From Thermoplasmatota archaeon (GTDB lineage Archaea; Thermoplasmatota; JAQUQK01): a stretch of DNA of 13,113 nt. A program made the translations under genes and the position numbers. The stretch is from NCBI GenBank assembly GCA_028716125.1, contig JAQUQK010000028.1, positions 1 through 13,113 on the forward strand. The letters run 5' to 3'. How positions within the stretch are numbered: the first letter of the stretch is position 1; each line of letters opens with the position of its first letter. Shown here one piece after another: positions 7,458 to 13,113 of this stretch. Under the pieces are notes generated by a model. It searched no databases, was not told the origin of the DNA, and worked only from the letters and a program-made list of their open reading frames with translations.

Positions 7458-7614
7458 GCGTTTTATATTCCCGCGCTAAAACGCGTCCGGCGGAAGTATT
7501 GTTCTTTTTGCGGCCGATTCAAACGGGTTGCGGGGTTGGTGAAAGAGCTTCTTTGCGGGTTCGCAATGGTCTCGCCGTTGTGAGAATACTTTTCCATAAA
7601 CATCTTGCGCGCGC

Positions 7615-8604
7615 TTACAGTTTCACTTCGACCTTGAAAATTCCCTCGCCGTGCGCGGGGACGGTCGGGGCGTTGTTGCCCGCTGAGAGCGGCGCGACCA
7701 TCCAGGGCTCGACCGCCCAGAACGGGGTTTCGTCGGGCTTGCCCCAGTTCACAAGCGTGAAAGTCGGGCCGACCTTGCCGTTGTTGATGATGAAGGTAAT
7801 GTCCTCCTTGCCGCTCTTCGGGCCGACCTTGATTATGCCGGACTTCAATCCCGCGTGGATTCTTCCCTGCATGGCGATGTTGCCGAAACATTTTTCCTTA
7901 AGCTTTGCTGCGGGCAGCAGAACGCCCTTGGCGTTGTCGACGTAATACGCCTTGTCATTGTCGAGCAGCATTCGATAGTCGGAATGTTTTTCTCCCTTAT
8001 TCCAGGGCATAGTCACAAATGGATGGCAGCCCGCGCCCCATGGCAGGGCGATGTCGCTCTTGTTTTGGAATTTCATTTCCATCGTGTACGACTTTGGGGA
8101 AAATTTGTAGCTTACGAACAAATCGAAATCGAATGGATAGGCCTTCTTGCTGTATTCGCCGTGGACGAATTTCAGGACGATTGAATCGGCCGACACCGAG
8201 ACGATTTCAAATTTCCCGTTGTCGGTGAAACCGAACTTGCGCATGGGGCAGACTTGCCCCGTCGGAGTTTTCCACATGTTGGCCTTGCCGTCGGCGAAGG
8301 ATATGCCCGAAAACGGGAAGAATATCGGCGCGCCGCCGTAGACCGTGTTGATGTTCCCGCGCACCGTGCCGTTTTCCGGCCAATATATTACGCTGCGCTC
8401 CGAACCGTCGGCGCGCTTGACATGCCACGACATCAAAAGGGCGCCCTCTTCGGGGTTCATCAGAAAGCGCGACTGTCCCGCATAGAACTCGTAGAGCTTC
8501 GCGCCGTCTTTTGAAATTATCTTCGGGCCGTCTTCGGCCGCGAAGGCCGTATTGAATGCGGCAAGCGCGGCGATTAAATAAATTGCGTATTTGAATGTTT
8601 TCAT
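7615..8604 (-). CDS. Secreted aldose 1-epimerase-like (galactose mutarotase fold) protein
   Basis: 329 residues with a Sec signal peptide (1-22, TAFA|A). The rest matches the aldose-1-epimerase/mutarotase beta-sandwich: GGAPIFFPFSG (90-100), MRKFGFTD (121-128), WGAGCHPFVTMPW (189-201) with His194 as a candidate catalytic acid, and AVEPWMVAP (297-305) with Glu299 as a candidate base. Mutarotases interconvert alpha and beta anomers of free sugars, and an exported one could act on sugars released by the neighbouring glycosidases. The first family His (RHGF-type motif) is replaced by Phe124, so activity is uncertain and a sugar-binding role is possible. It is the last gene of the minus-strand operon, 88 bases after paralogue B, and ends toward the bidirectional terminator. 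No clear Shine-Dalgarno site precedes the ATG. Confidence 0.75.
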   Translation of the reverse strand: MKTFKYAIYLIAALAAFNTAFAAEDGPKIISKDGAKLYEFYAGQSRFLMNPEEGALLMSWHVKRADGSERSVIYWPENGTVRGNINTVYGGAPIFFPFSGISFADGKANMWKTPTGQVCPMRKFGFTDNGKFEIVSVSADSIVLKFVHGEYSKKAYPFDFDLFVSYKFSPKSYTMEMKFQNKSDIALPWGAGCHPFVTMPWNKGEKHSDYRMLLDNDKAYYVDNAKGVLLPAAKLKEKCFGNIAMQGRIHAGLKSGIIKVGPKSGKEDITFIINNGKVGPTFTLVNWGKPDETPFWAVEPWMVAPLSAGNNAPTVPAHGEGIFKVEVKL

Positions 8605-8644
8605 ATTTTTGTCGTGAATTTAAGCGAACAGGCGAACGTCGCCC

Positions 8645-8675
8645 TTGCCGAAATCTCGCGTTAAGATATTCGGCA
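8645..8675 (-). repeat. Intercistronic 31-nt hairpin element, copy 1 (after paralogue B)
   Basis: This is 27/31 identical to 10554-10584. On the plus strand TGCCGAA (8646-8652) pairs with TTCGGCA (8669-8675), and two more pairs are possible with a bulge. On the transcribed strand the loop carries TAACGC. It starts 17 bases after the stop codon of paralogue B and is not followed by a T-run, so it is not a standard terminator. Confidence 0.75.
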
Positions 8676-8692
8676 TGGGGCGAGGCCGCAAC

Positions 8693-10501
8693 CTATTTTT
8701 TCGTGTCGGCGGCGGCTTTGAACAGCTTGTAGTCCATGGGCTTGACGATGCCCTTGCCCTTGTAGTTAAACGCCTTGTTGGAATAGTTCGTCACCATTTC
8801 GCTGCCGTCGGAATATTTCGTCAGGAAAACGTCTTTTGCGATTTCGCCGTGGAAATCCATGAACTCGTACTGCAGATATTTGACCTTCTGATATTCGTCG
8901 TACGCCTGCTTGACGGCGGGAAAATTTTTGTCGTTGTTGAGCTGCCAGTAGTAGGTGAGGCGGCCGCCGTATTCGAACATTTTCAGGCGGCACAGCTCGG
9001 GGGTTCCCCATTTGTTCCAATAACTGTCTCCCCTTGTCGGACAGTTGTAGTCTATCGTCGCAATCAGGGGATTGCTCATGATGATGCCGTGATAGGCAAT
9101 CTGCCAAAGCGGAACTATTTTGTCGGCGAGCGGATATCTTTTAAAAGATTGATCGGAACCGCTAGTGACATAAAGGACGTAATCGAGAGTGTTTGCAACT
9201 TGGTCGCACCCGCTTTCCGAAGTGAAGCCGCCGAAGAATGCGCGGCTCAACATGCCGACTTTATTCATGTATTCGGCGGTGTCCTTGCGCGTTGCGAAGT
9301 GGTCGATATTGAAACATGGGTAGGGAGTGATTGCGGAGGTTACGTCGATGTGTATGGGGCCGTTGAAGCCGAGCTTCTTCATTCTGTCGTAATTGTCGAG
9401 AATGTGCTTGCGGTAGACTTGTATGAAGCACGGATTGAAGCCCTTGCCGCCCATTCCCGGATAGCCCAGATATTTGCCGTTCTCATCGGTGGCGATGTCG
9501 TCCTTGCAGAAATAAGGCGAAATCGTATAGTTCTCGGTGTGCAGTATATGCGGGCTGATTTGGAACCCCAATTCCTTGCCGAACTTTGTAAGTTCCTTGC
9601 ACTTGGCGTTGCCGCCGAGTTCGGGCTCGGCGACGGAACACATCGGATTGCGTCCGTTTGAGCGCCAATTCCAGTTGGTAAGGATAATGTCGGCCTTTTC
9701 AATGCCCATCGATTTGAGCTTTTTCAAGACTTCCTTCATATCGTCGAAGCTGCGGTATTTCTGCATGGGCGGGTCGTCTTCGGGCTTCCAGTAGTCGCCT
9801 CGGTTGAGCTTGGTTTCCCCTTCGCGCATGAATGAGGCCATCATAAATTTCATGAATATGGCTTCCGTGGTGTATTTGAGAGTCGGATTGCCTATGATTC
9901 TTTCCTTGAGCGGTTTTACCTCGCCCCTGTCGAGCTGGTATTTGCGGTAGGCCCTTCCCATTGAGGAATAATTCGCGTATGGGCCGCTGAAGTGCGTAAA
10001 GTCTATGATAATGTCTTCATAGGGCTTTCTCATGTGAAGTTCCCTTATGAGGAAGCGAGGGAAAACCTCGTACTTGCCGTTCTTGACTTCAACCACGGTC
10101 GAATATTCGTATATCAATCCCTTGACGATTCCGACAAAAGCGGAGTCGCCCTTTTTGACGCCGTAAACGGGCAATTTGTTTTTGCGGTGAACATACAGGC
10201 CGTCGTCGGCCTTGAACGTGCCCATCACACCTTCGCCGATAACCCAATATCCATTGTCGCCCTTTTTGGCAGTCGCTTCGTCGCACTTGATCTCGACCGT
10301 ATTGAGTCCGCGCAATTCTGCGGCGGGAATCTGAAGGCGATATGTGTTGTCGGAGATTTTCTTAAGTTTGCAGACGGCCTCCGACTTTTTTCCGTTTGTG
10401 AAATTTTTGACGACATTGACTTCGTCGATTGCCGCGAATGCGCTTGAAAGCATTCCTGCGGTTATAAATAGGCACGCGAGCGCCATTACGTTTCTTCTCA
10501 T
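8693..10501 (-). CDS. Secreted TIM-barrel glycosidase-like protein (GH101/GH129-like), paralogue B
   Basis: 602 residues with a Sec signal peptide (1-23, SAFA|A) almost identical to that of paralogue C. The shared architecture is a beta-rich N-terminal part (25-200, including ANYSSMGRAYRKYQ, 176-189), a barrel (about 245-485) with TNWNWRSNGRNP (276-287) and SPHILHTENYTISPYFC (316-332), and a C-terminal beta domain (VFLTKYSDGSEMVTNY, 558-573). Candidate catalytic residues are Asp386 (HIDVTSAITP) and Glu429 (FGGFTSES), spaced 43 as in the other copies. The conserved PLWQIAYHGIIMSNP (464-478) is typical of the barrel end. GGGAGG (10509-10514) precedes the ATG at good spacing. It lies 103 bases downstream of paralogue C in one apparent operon. 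Likely substrate: alpha-GalNAc-containing or related glycans, by inference only. Being a gene is near certain. Confidence 0.62.
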   Translation of the reverse strand: MRRNVMALACLFITAGMLSSAFAAIDEVNVVKNFTNGKKSEAVCKLKKISDNTYRLQIPAAELRGLNTVEIKCDEATAKKGDNGYWVIGEGVMGTFKADDGLYVHRKNKLPVYGVKKGDSAFVGIVKGLIYEYSTVVEVKNGKYEVFPRFLIRELHMRKPYEDIIIDFTHFSGPYANYSSMGRAYRKYQLDRGEVKPLKERIIGNPTLKYTTEAIFMKFMMASFMREGETKLNRGDYWKPEDDPPMQKYRSFDDMKEVLKKLKSMGIEKADIILTNWNWRSNGRNPMCSVAEPELGGNAKCKELTKFGKELGFQISPHILHTENYTISPYFCKDDIATDENGKYLGYPGMGGKGFNPCFIQVYRKHILDNYDRMKKLGFNGPIHIDVTSAITPYPCFNIDHFATRKDTAEYMNKVGMLSRAFFGGFTSESGCDQVANTLDYVLYVTSGSDQSFKRYPLADKIVPLWQIAYHGIIMSNPLIATIDYNCPTRGDSYWNKWGTPELCRLKMFEYGGRLTYYWQLNNDKNFPAVKQAYDEYQKVKYLQYEFMDFHGEIAKDVFLTKYSDGSEMVTNYSNKAFNYKGKGIVKPMDYKLFKAAADTKK

Positions 10502-10508
10502 AATACGT

Positions 10509-10514
10509 CCTCCC
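10509..10514 (-). promoter_or_regulatory. Shine-Dalgarno site of paralogue B
   Basis: On the minus strand this reads GGGAGG, seven bases before the ATG at 10501. It is one of the strongest ribosome binding sites in the window and fixes the start so that the signal peptide aligns with that of paralogue C. Confidence 0.75.
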
Positions 10515-10553
10515 TGTTTTTAAGATGTTTAAAAGTTTGTAACAAAAGATCCT

Positions 10554-10584
10554 TTGCCGAAATTTTGCGTTATGCTATTCGGCA
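10554..10584 (-). repeat. Intercistronic 31-nt hairpin element, copy 2 (after paralogue C)
   Basis: TTTGCCGAA (10553-10561) pairs perfectly with TTCGGCAAA (10578-10586), and a further two pairs form past one bulged A. The 16-base loop carries TAACGC on the transcribed strand. It starts 20 bases after the stop of paralogue C, equivalent to copy 1 after B, and differs from copy 1 at four of 31 positions, all between the pairing arms. In the transcribed direction only a mixed GATCTTTTG follows, a poor terminator tail. Confidence 0.78.
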
Positions 10585-10604
10585 AAAGGGTTTGTTCTGC
10601 AATT

Positions 10605-12476
10605 TTATTTGCTCTTGGGGCCCGATTTATCCTTTGCGTCGGATTTAGCCTCGGGTTTGGCGGGGGCTTTGATCAGCATGTAATCCATTGGTTTCACAAT
10701 GCCCCTGCCGTTGTAGTTATACGCCTTTTGGGTATAGTTGGTGACAATTCGGCTGCCGTCGGAATACTTTGTCAGGAACACCCCGGGCGCGATTTCGCCG
10801 TGGAAATCCATAAACTCGTACTGAAGGTATTTGAGCGGCTGATATTCGTCGTAGGCCTTCTTCACGGGGGTGAAGTCTTTCATATTGGCGAGAGCCCAGT
10901 AGAATGTCGGCCTGCCGCCGAATTCCACAAGCTTCAGGCGGCGGGTCTCGGGCGTGAATGAAGTTGTCGGCCCCCAGCCGCGCCCTTCGGTCAAGTTGTA
11001 GTCTATCGTCGAGGCGAAGGGGTTGTACAGTATTATGCCGTGGTAGGCGATTTCCCAGATGGGAACGCACCTGTCCATCAGCGGATGTTTTGAGCCGAGG
11101 TACGACGGGTACGCGCTAACGTACAAGGCGTAGTCGAGAGTGTTTGCGACCTGGTCGCATGGGCCTTCCGATGTCCATGCCCCGAAGAATGCGTCGCTGA
11201 GGAAGCCGACCTTGTTCATGTATTCGGCAGTGTCCTTGCGGGTGGCGAAATGGTCTATGTTGAAGTCGTTGTAGGGGGTAATCGCCGACGTGACGTCTAT
11301 ATGCATGGGGCCGTTGAAGCCGAGCTTCTTCATTCTGTCGTAATTGTCGAGAATGTGCTTGCGGTAGACCTGTATGAACGAGGGGTTGAATCCCTTGCCG
11401 CCCATGCCCGTATAGCCCTTATATTGGCCGTTCTGGTCGACGGCGATGTCGTTCTTGCAGAAATACGGGGAGATTGTGTAATTTTCGGTGTGCAGAATGT
11501 GCGGGCTTATTTGATATCCCAATTCCTTGCCGAGTTTTGTCGCTTCCTTGCACTTGGCGTTGCCGCCGAGTTCGGGCTCGGCGACCGAGCACATCGGATT
11601 GCGTCCGTTTGAGCGCCAGTTCCAGTTGGTCAGTATGATGTCGGCCTTGTCTATGCCGAGAGCCTTAAGCTTTTTGAAGATTTCCTTCATGTCGTCGAAA
11701 CTGCGGTACTTTTGGATTGCGGGGTCGTCTTCGGGCTTCCAGTGGTCGCCGCGGTTCGTGTGGGTTTCGCTGTCGCGCATGAAGGACGCCATCATGAATT
11801 TCAAAAAGATGGCATCTGCGGTGTACTTGAGAGTTGGGTTGCCTACAACTCTCTCCCTGAGCGGGCGCACCTCGCCCCTGTCGAGCTGATACTTGCGGTA
11901 TTCCCTGCCCATCGACGAGTAGTTCGCGGCCTTGCCCTTGAAGTGCGTGAAATCTATGACGATGTCTTCATAGGGCTTTTTCATATAGATTTCCTTTATG
12001 AGGAAGCGCGGATAAATTTCATACTTCCCGTCTTTGACATCGACAACCGTCGCGAACTCGTACTTGAGTTCTTTGACTATGCCGACAAACGCGTCGTCGC
12101 CCTTTTTGACGCCGTAAAGGGGCATGGGATTGCGGCGTTCCGTGAGGTTCCCTTTCTCCTTGTCGAACTTGCCGAGCCTGCCGTCGGCGAGTACCCAATA
12201 GCCGTCCTCGCCCTTTTGGGCTGTCGCCTCGTCGCGCTTGATTTCGACATAATCGACGGGTCTCCACCCGTTTTCTTTGCACGATTTCAGCTGGTCCGCC
12301 GGTATTTTAAGGCGGTATGTCGATTTTCCGATTTTTTCAAGCTTGTGAACTTTTTCGGATTTCGAGCCGTTGATAAATGTTGTAACGACATTTACCTCGT
12401 CGATTGCCGCGAATGCGCTTGAAAGCATTCCCGCAGTTAAAAATAGGCACGCGAGAGCCTTTGAACTTTTTTTCAT
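10605..12476 (-). CDS. Secreted TIM-barrel glycosidase-like protein (GH101/GH129-like), paralogue C
   Basis: 623 residues with a Sec signal peptide (1-23, SAFA|A). It has the same domains as B: beta-rich N-terminal part with ANYSSMGREYRKYQ (184-197), barrel with TNWNWRSNGRNP (283-294), SPHILHTENYTISPYFC (324-340), candidate catalytic Asp394 (HIDVTSAITP) and Glu437 (FGAWTSEG), then VPIWEIAYHGIILYNP (471-486) and a C-terminal beta domain (VFLTKYSDGSRIVTNY, 566-581). The 43-residue Asp-Glu spacing is kept. It carries a 20-residue Lys/Ala/Pro-rich tail (from about 603) absent from A and B, possibly for contact with a charged surface or polysaccharide. AGAGG (12486-12490) precedes the ATG. It follows the beta-helix gene by 28 bases. 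Several stretches are identical in DNA to paralogue B, the longest noted being 65 bases (11305-11369), which indicates recent duplication or conversion. Confidence 0.62.
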   Translation of the reverse strand: MKKSSKALACLFLTAGMLSSAFAAIDEVNVVTTFINGSKSEKVHKLEKIGKSTYRLKIPADQLKSCKENGWRPVDYVEIKRDEATAQKGEDGYWVLADGRLGKFDKEKGNLTERRNPMPLYGVKKGDDAFVGIVKELKYEFATVVDVKDGKYEIYPRFLIKEIYMKKPYEDIVIDFTHFKGKAANYSSMGREYRKYQLDRGEVRPLRERVVGNPTLKYTADAIFLKFMMASFMRDSETHTNRGDHWKPEDDPAIQKYRSFDDMKEIFKKLKALGIDKADIILTNWNWRSNGRNPMCSVAEPELGGNAKCKEATKLGKELGYQISPHILHTENYTISPYFCKNDIAVDQNGQYKGYTGMGGKGFNPSFIQVYRKHILDNYDRMKKLGFNGPMHIDVTSAITPYNDFNIDHFATRKDTAEYMNKVGFLSDAFFGAWTSEGPCDQVANTLDYALYVSAYPSYLGSKHPLMDRCVPIWEIAYHGIILYNPFASTIDYNLTEGRGWGPTTSFTPETRRLKLVEFGGRPTFYWALANMKDFTPVKKAYDEYQPLKYLQYEFMDFHGEIAPGVFLTKYSDGSRIVTNYTQKAYNYNGRGIVKPMDYMLIKAPAKPEAKSDAKDKSGPKSK

Positions 12477-12504
12477 ATGGTATTTCCTCTCATATAGTTT
12501 TTTG

Positions 12505-12987
12505 TTAAAAATTTGTGTCGCTGTTTATGTTTGAGCAGTTGATGACCACAATTGCGGGTGAAAGCTTCTCGCCTTTCCAGAATTTGACGTATATGGGCTC
12601 CTTGAGCTCCGATATTTTGTTACCCCTGAACTCAAGGCCGTCTATTGACGTGAATATCAGGCATGGGGGATAAAAATATTTAATATCGTTGTTTAAAATC
12701 TTTATACTCTTGTGTGCGCCTGCGGGCGAATATCCCTTGTAGTCGGCAGACGGAGACGTTGCGCCTATGGCGACACCCAAACCGGCGGTTATAGAACAGT
12801 TTTTTATGACGACATTTTGCGAGTGCGCAGCCTCGAGCCAATAGTGCTCGGGCGCGATTTTGATGCACTCCATTCTTGCGCCGATTATCGTCGCGCCGTC
12901 CACGACGCCGTCGGAGGCTTTCAAAAGCATGCAGCGCGAACGCACATAGGCGAATCTTCCGCCTATGATTTTGTAGCCTCTGCATGC
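12505..12987 (-). CDS. Right-handed beta-helix protein, C-terminal part (5' end cut off)
   Basis: About 160 residues are readable, from the junction at 12987 to the TAA at 12505. Successive short rungs of the type GYKIIGGRF, DGVVDGATIIG, QNVVIKNCSITAG, KSIKILNNDIKYF and DGLEFRGNKIS are characteristic of parallel beta-helix (pectate-lyase-like or NosD/PbH1) proteins, which often bind or cleave polysaccharides. No catalytic motif can be assigned in this part. The frame runs in with good rungs up to Cys and Ala codons at 12982-12987 and then, inside the repeated 127 bases, meets a stop (13018-13020). The GTG at 12943-12945 is not a credible start because the helix pattern continues upstream of it. 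The N-terminal portion is missing through assembly or a real rearrangement. It is probably the gene before paralogue C in the operon. Confidence 0.75.
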   Translation of the reverse strand, partial: ACRGYKIIGGRFAYVRSRCMLLKASDGVVDGATIIGARMECIKIAPEHYWLEAAHSQNVVIKNCSITAGLGVAIGATSPSADYKGYSPAGAHKSIKILNNDIKYFYPPCLIFTSIDGLEFRGNKISELKEPIYVKFWKGEKLSPAIVVINCSNINSDTNF

Positions 12988-13113
12988 GGCCGAAACCGTT
13001 GCGCGGGGAGACGCCGTTTACGGAAAAGTCCGCGAAATAAACGAAAACGGGAAATGGAAGGCCACGGGCAAGAGCATAGACAAGCACAAATGTCCCGAGT
13101 GGTTTAAGGACGC
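12987..13113 (+). repeat. 127-base exact direct repeat, copy 2, at the sequence end (fucosidase codons 70-110)
   Basis: This is identical to 2279-2405 and runs to the last base of the window. It holds only an internal piece of the fucosidase reading frame, on the plus strand, abutting a minus-strand beta-helix gene interrupted at the same base. The exact length of 127, a common maximum k-mer size in SPAdes-type assemblies, points to an assembly-graph overlap at a contig end. A tandem duplication would look the same. Confidence 0.95.

Noticed and set aside
7463..7603. 46-codon minus-strand frame after the epimerase gene
   Set aside because: No ribosome binding site and no recognisable motif; it lies between a stop codon and a terminator and is probably untranslated 3' sequence.
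8645..9661. Plus-strand open frame (338 codons) opposite paralogue B, and similar ones at 10554-10961 and 11712-12422
   Set aside because: All lie opposite well-supported paralogues, and their similarity to one another merely mirrors the paralogy on the other strand.
2279..12986. The 10,708-base interval between the direct repeats as a circular plasmid or mobile element
   Set aside because: It contains rph, has no integrase, transposase or replication gene, and its ends cut through two ordinary genes. An assembly overlap or tandem duplication is simpler.
12988..13113. A second, partial fucosidase gene at the right end
   Set aside because: Identity to the first copy is total and its length equals a common assembly k-mer, so it is not independent evidence of another gene.

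Overview
The window looks like part of a contig from an uncultured Verrucomicrobiota bacterium, probably of the gut Opitutales/Puniceicoccales type. That placement is inferred from a PEP-CTERM sorting tail of the PEPAEWAALFGALALG type, several Sec-exported glycosidase-like proteins, and a moderately high GC coding style with AT-rich gaps. No rRNA, tRNA, CRISPR array or transposase gene was seen.

Layout, left to right. (1) Positions 10-3789, plus strand: a secreted TIM-barrel glycosidase-like protein (paralogue A), then a secreted GH29-type alpha-L-fucosidase. (2) Positions 3781-3843: two perfect hairpins between convergent genes. (3) Positions 3869-5725, a housekeeping island: a Bax-inhibitor-1 family membrane protein (minus), and, divergently, RNase PH (rph) followed by a small cysteine-motif protein of the C_GCAxxG_C_C type. 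(4) Positions 5899-7457: a promoter-like site, a leader hairpin, a PEP-CTERM surface protein and a bidirectional terminator. (5) Positions 12987-7615, minus strand, an apparent operon read right to left: the C-terminal part of a right-handed beta-helix protein, paralogue C, paralogue B and a secreted aldose-1-epimerase-like protein.

The three paralogues of about 600 residues are the most interesting content. Each has a conserved HID Asp and a conserved S-E Glu exactly 43 residues apart, which fits a retaining glycosidase of the GH101/GH129 (alpha-N-acetylgalactosaminidase) type. Together with the fucosidase and the mutarotase-like protein, this suggests export of a toolkit against fucosylated host-type (mucin-like) glycans. 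The substrate is inference. A nearly identical 31-nt hairpin lies just 3' of both B and C.

Caution about the right end: the last 127 bases are an exact direct copy of fucosidase-gene positions 2279-2405, and the beta-helix gene is cut off exactly where the copy begins. An exact repeat of 127 bases ending at the sequence end is what a k=127 de Bruijn assembly leaves. The region from 12987 on should be treated as an assembly overlap or an unresolved duplication junction, not as a second gene.
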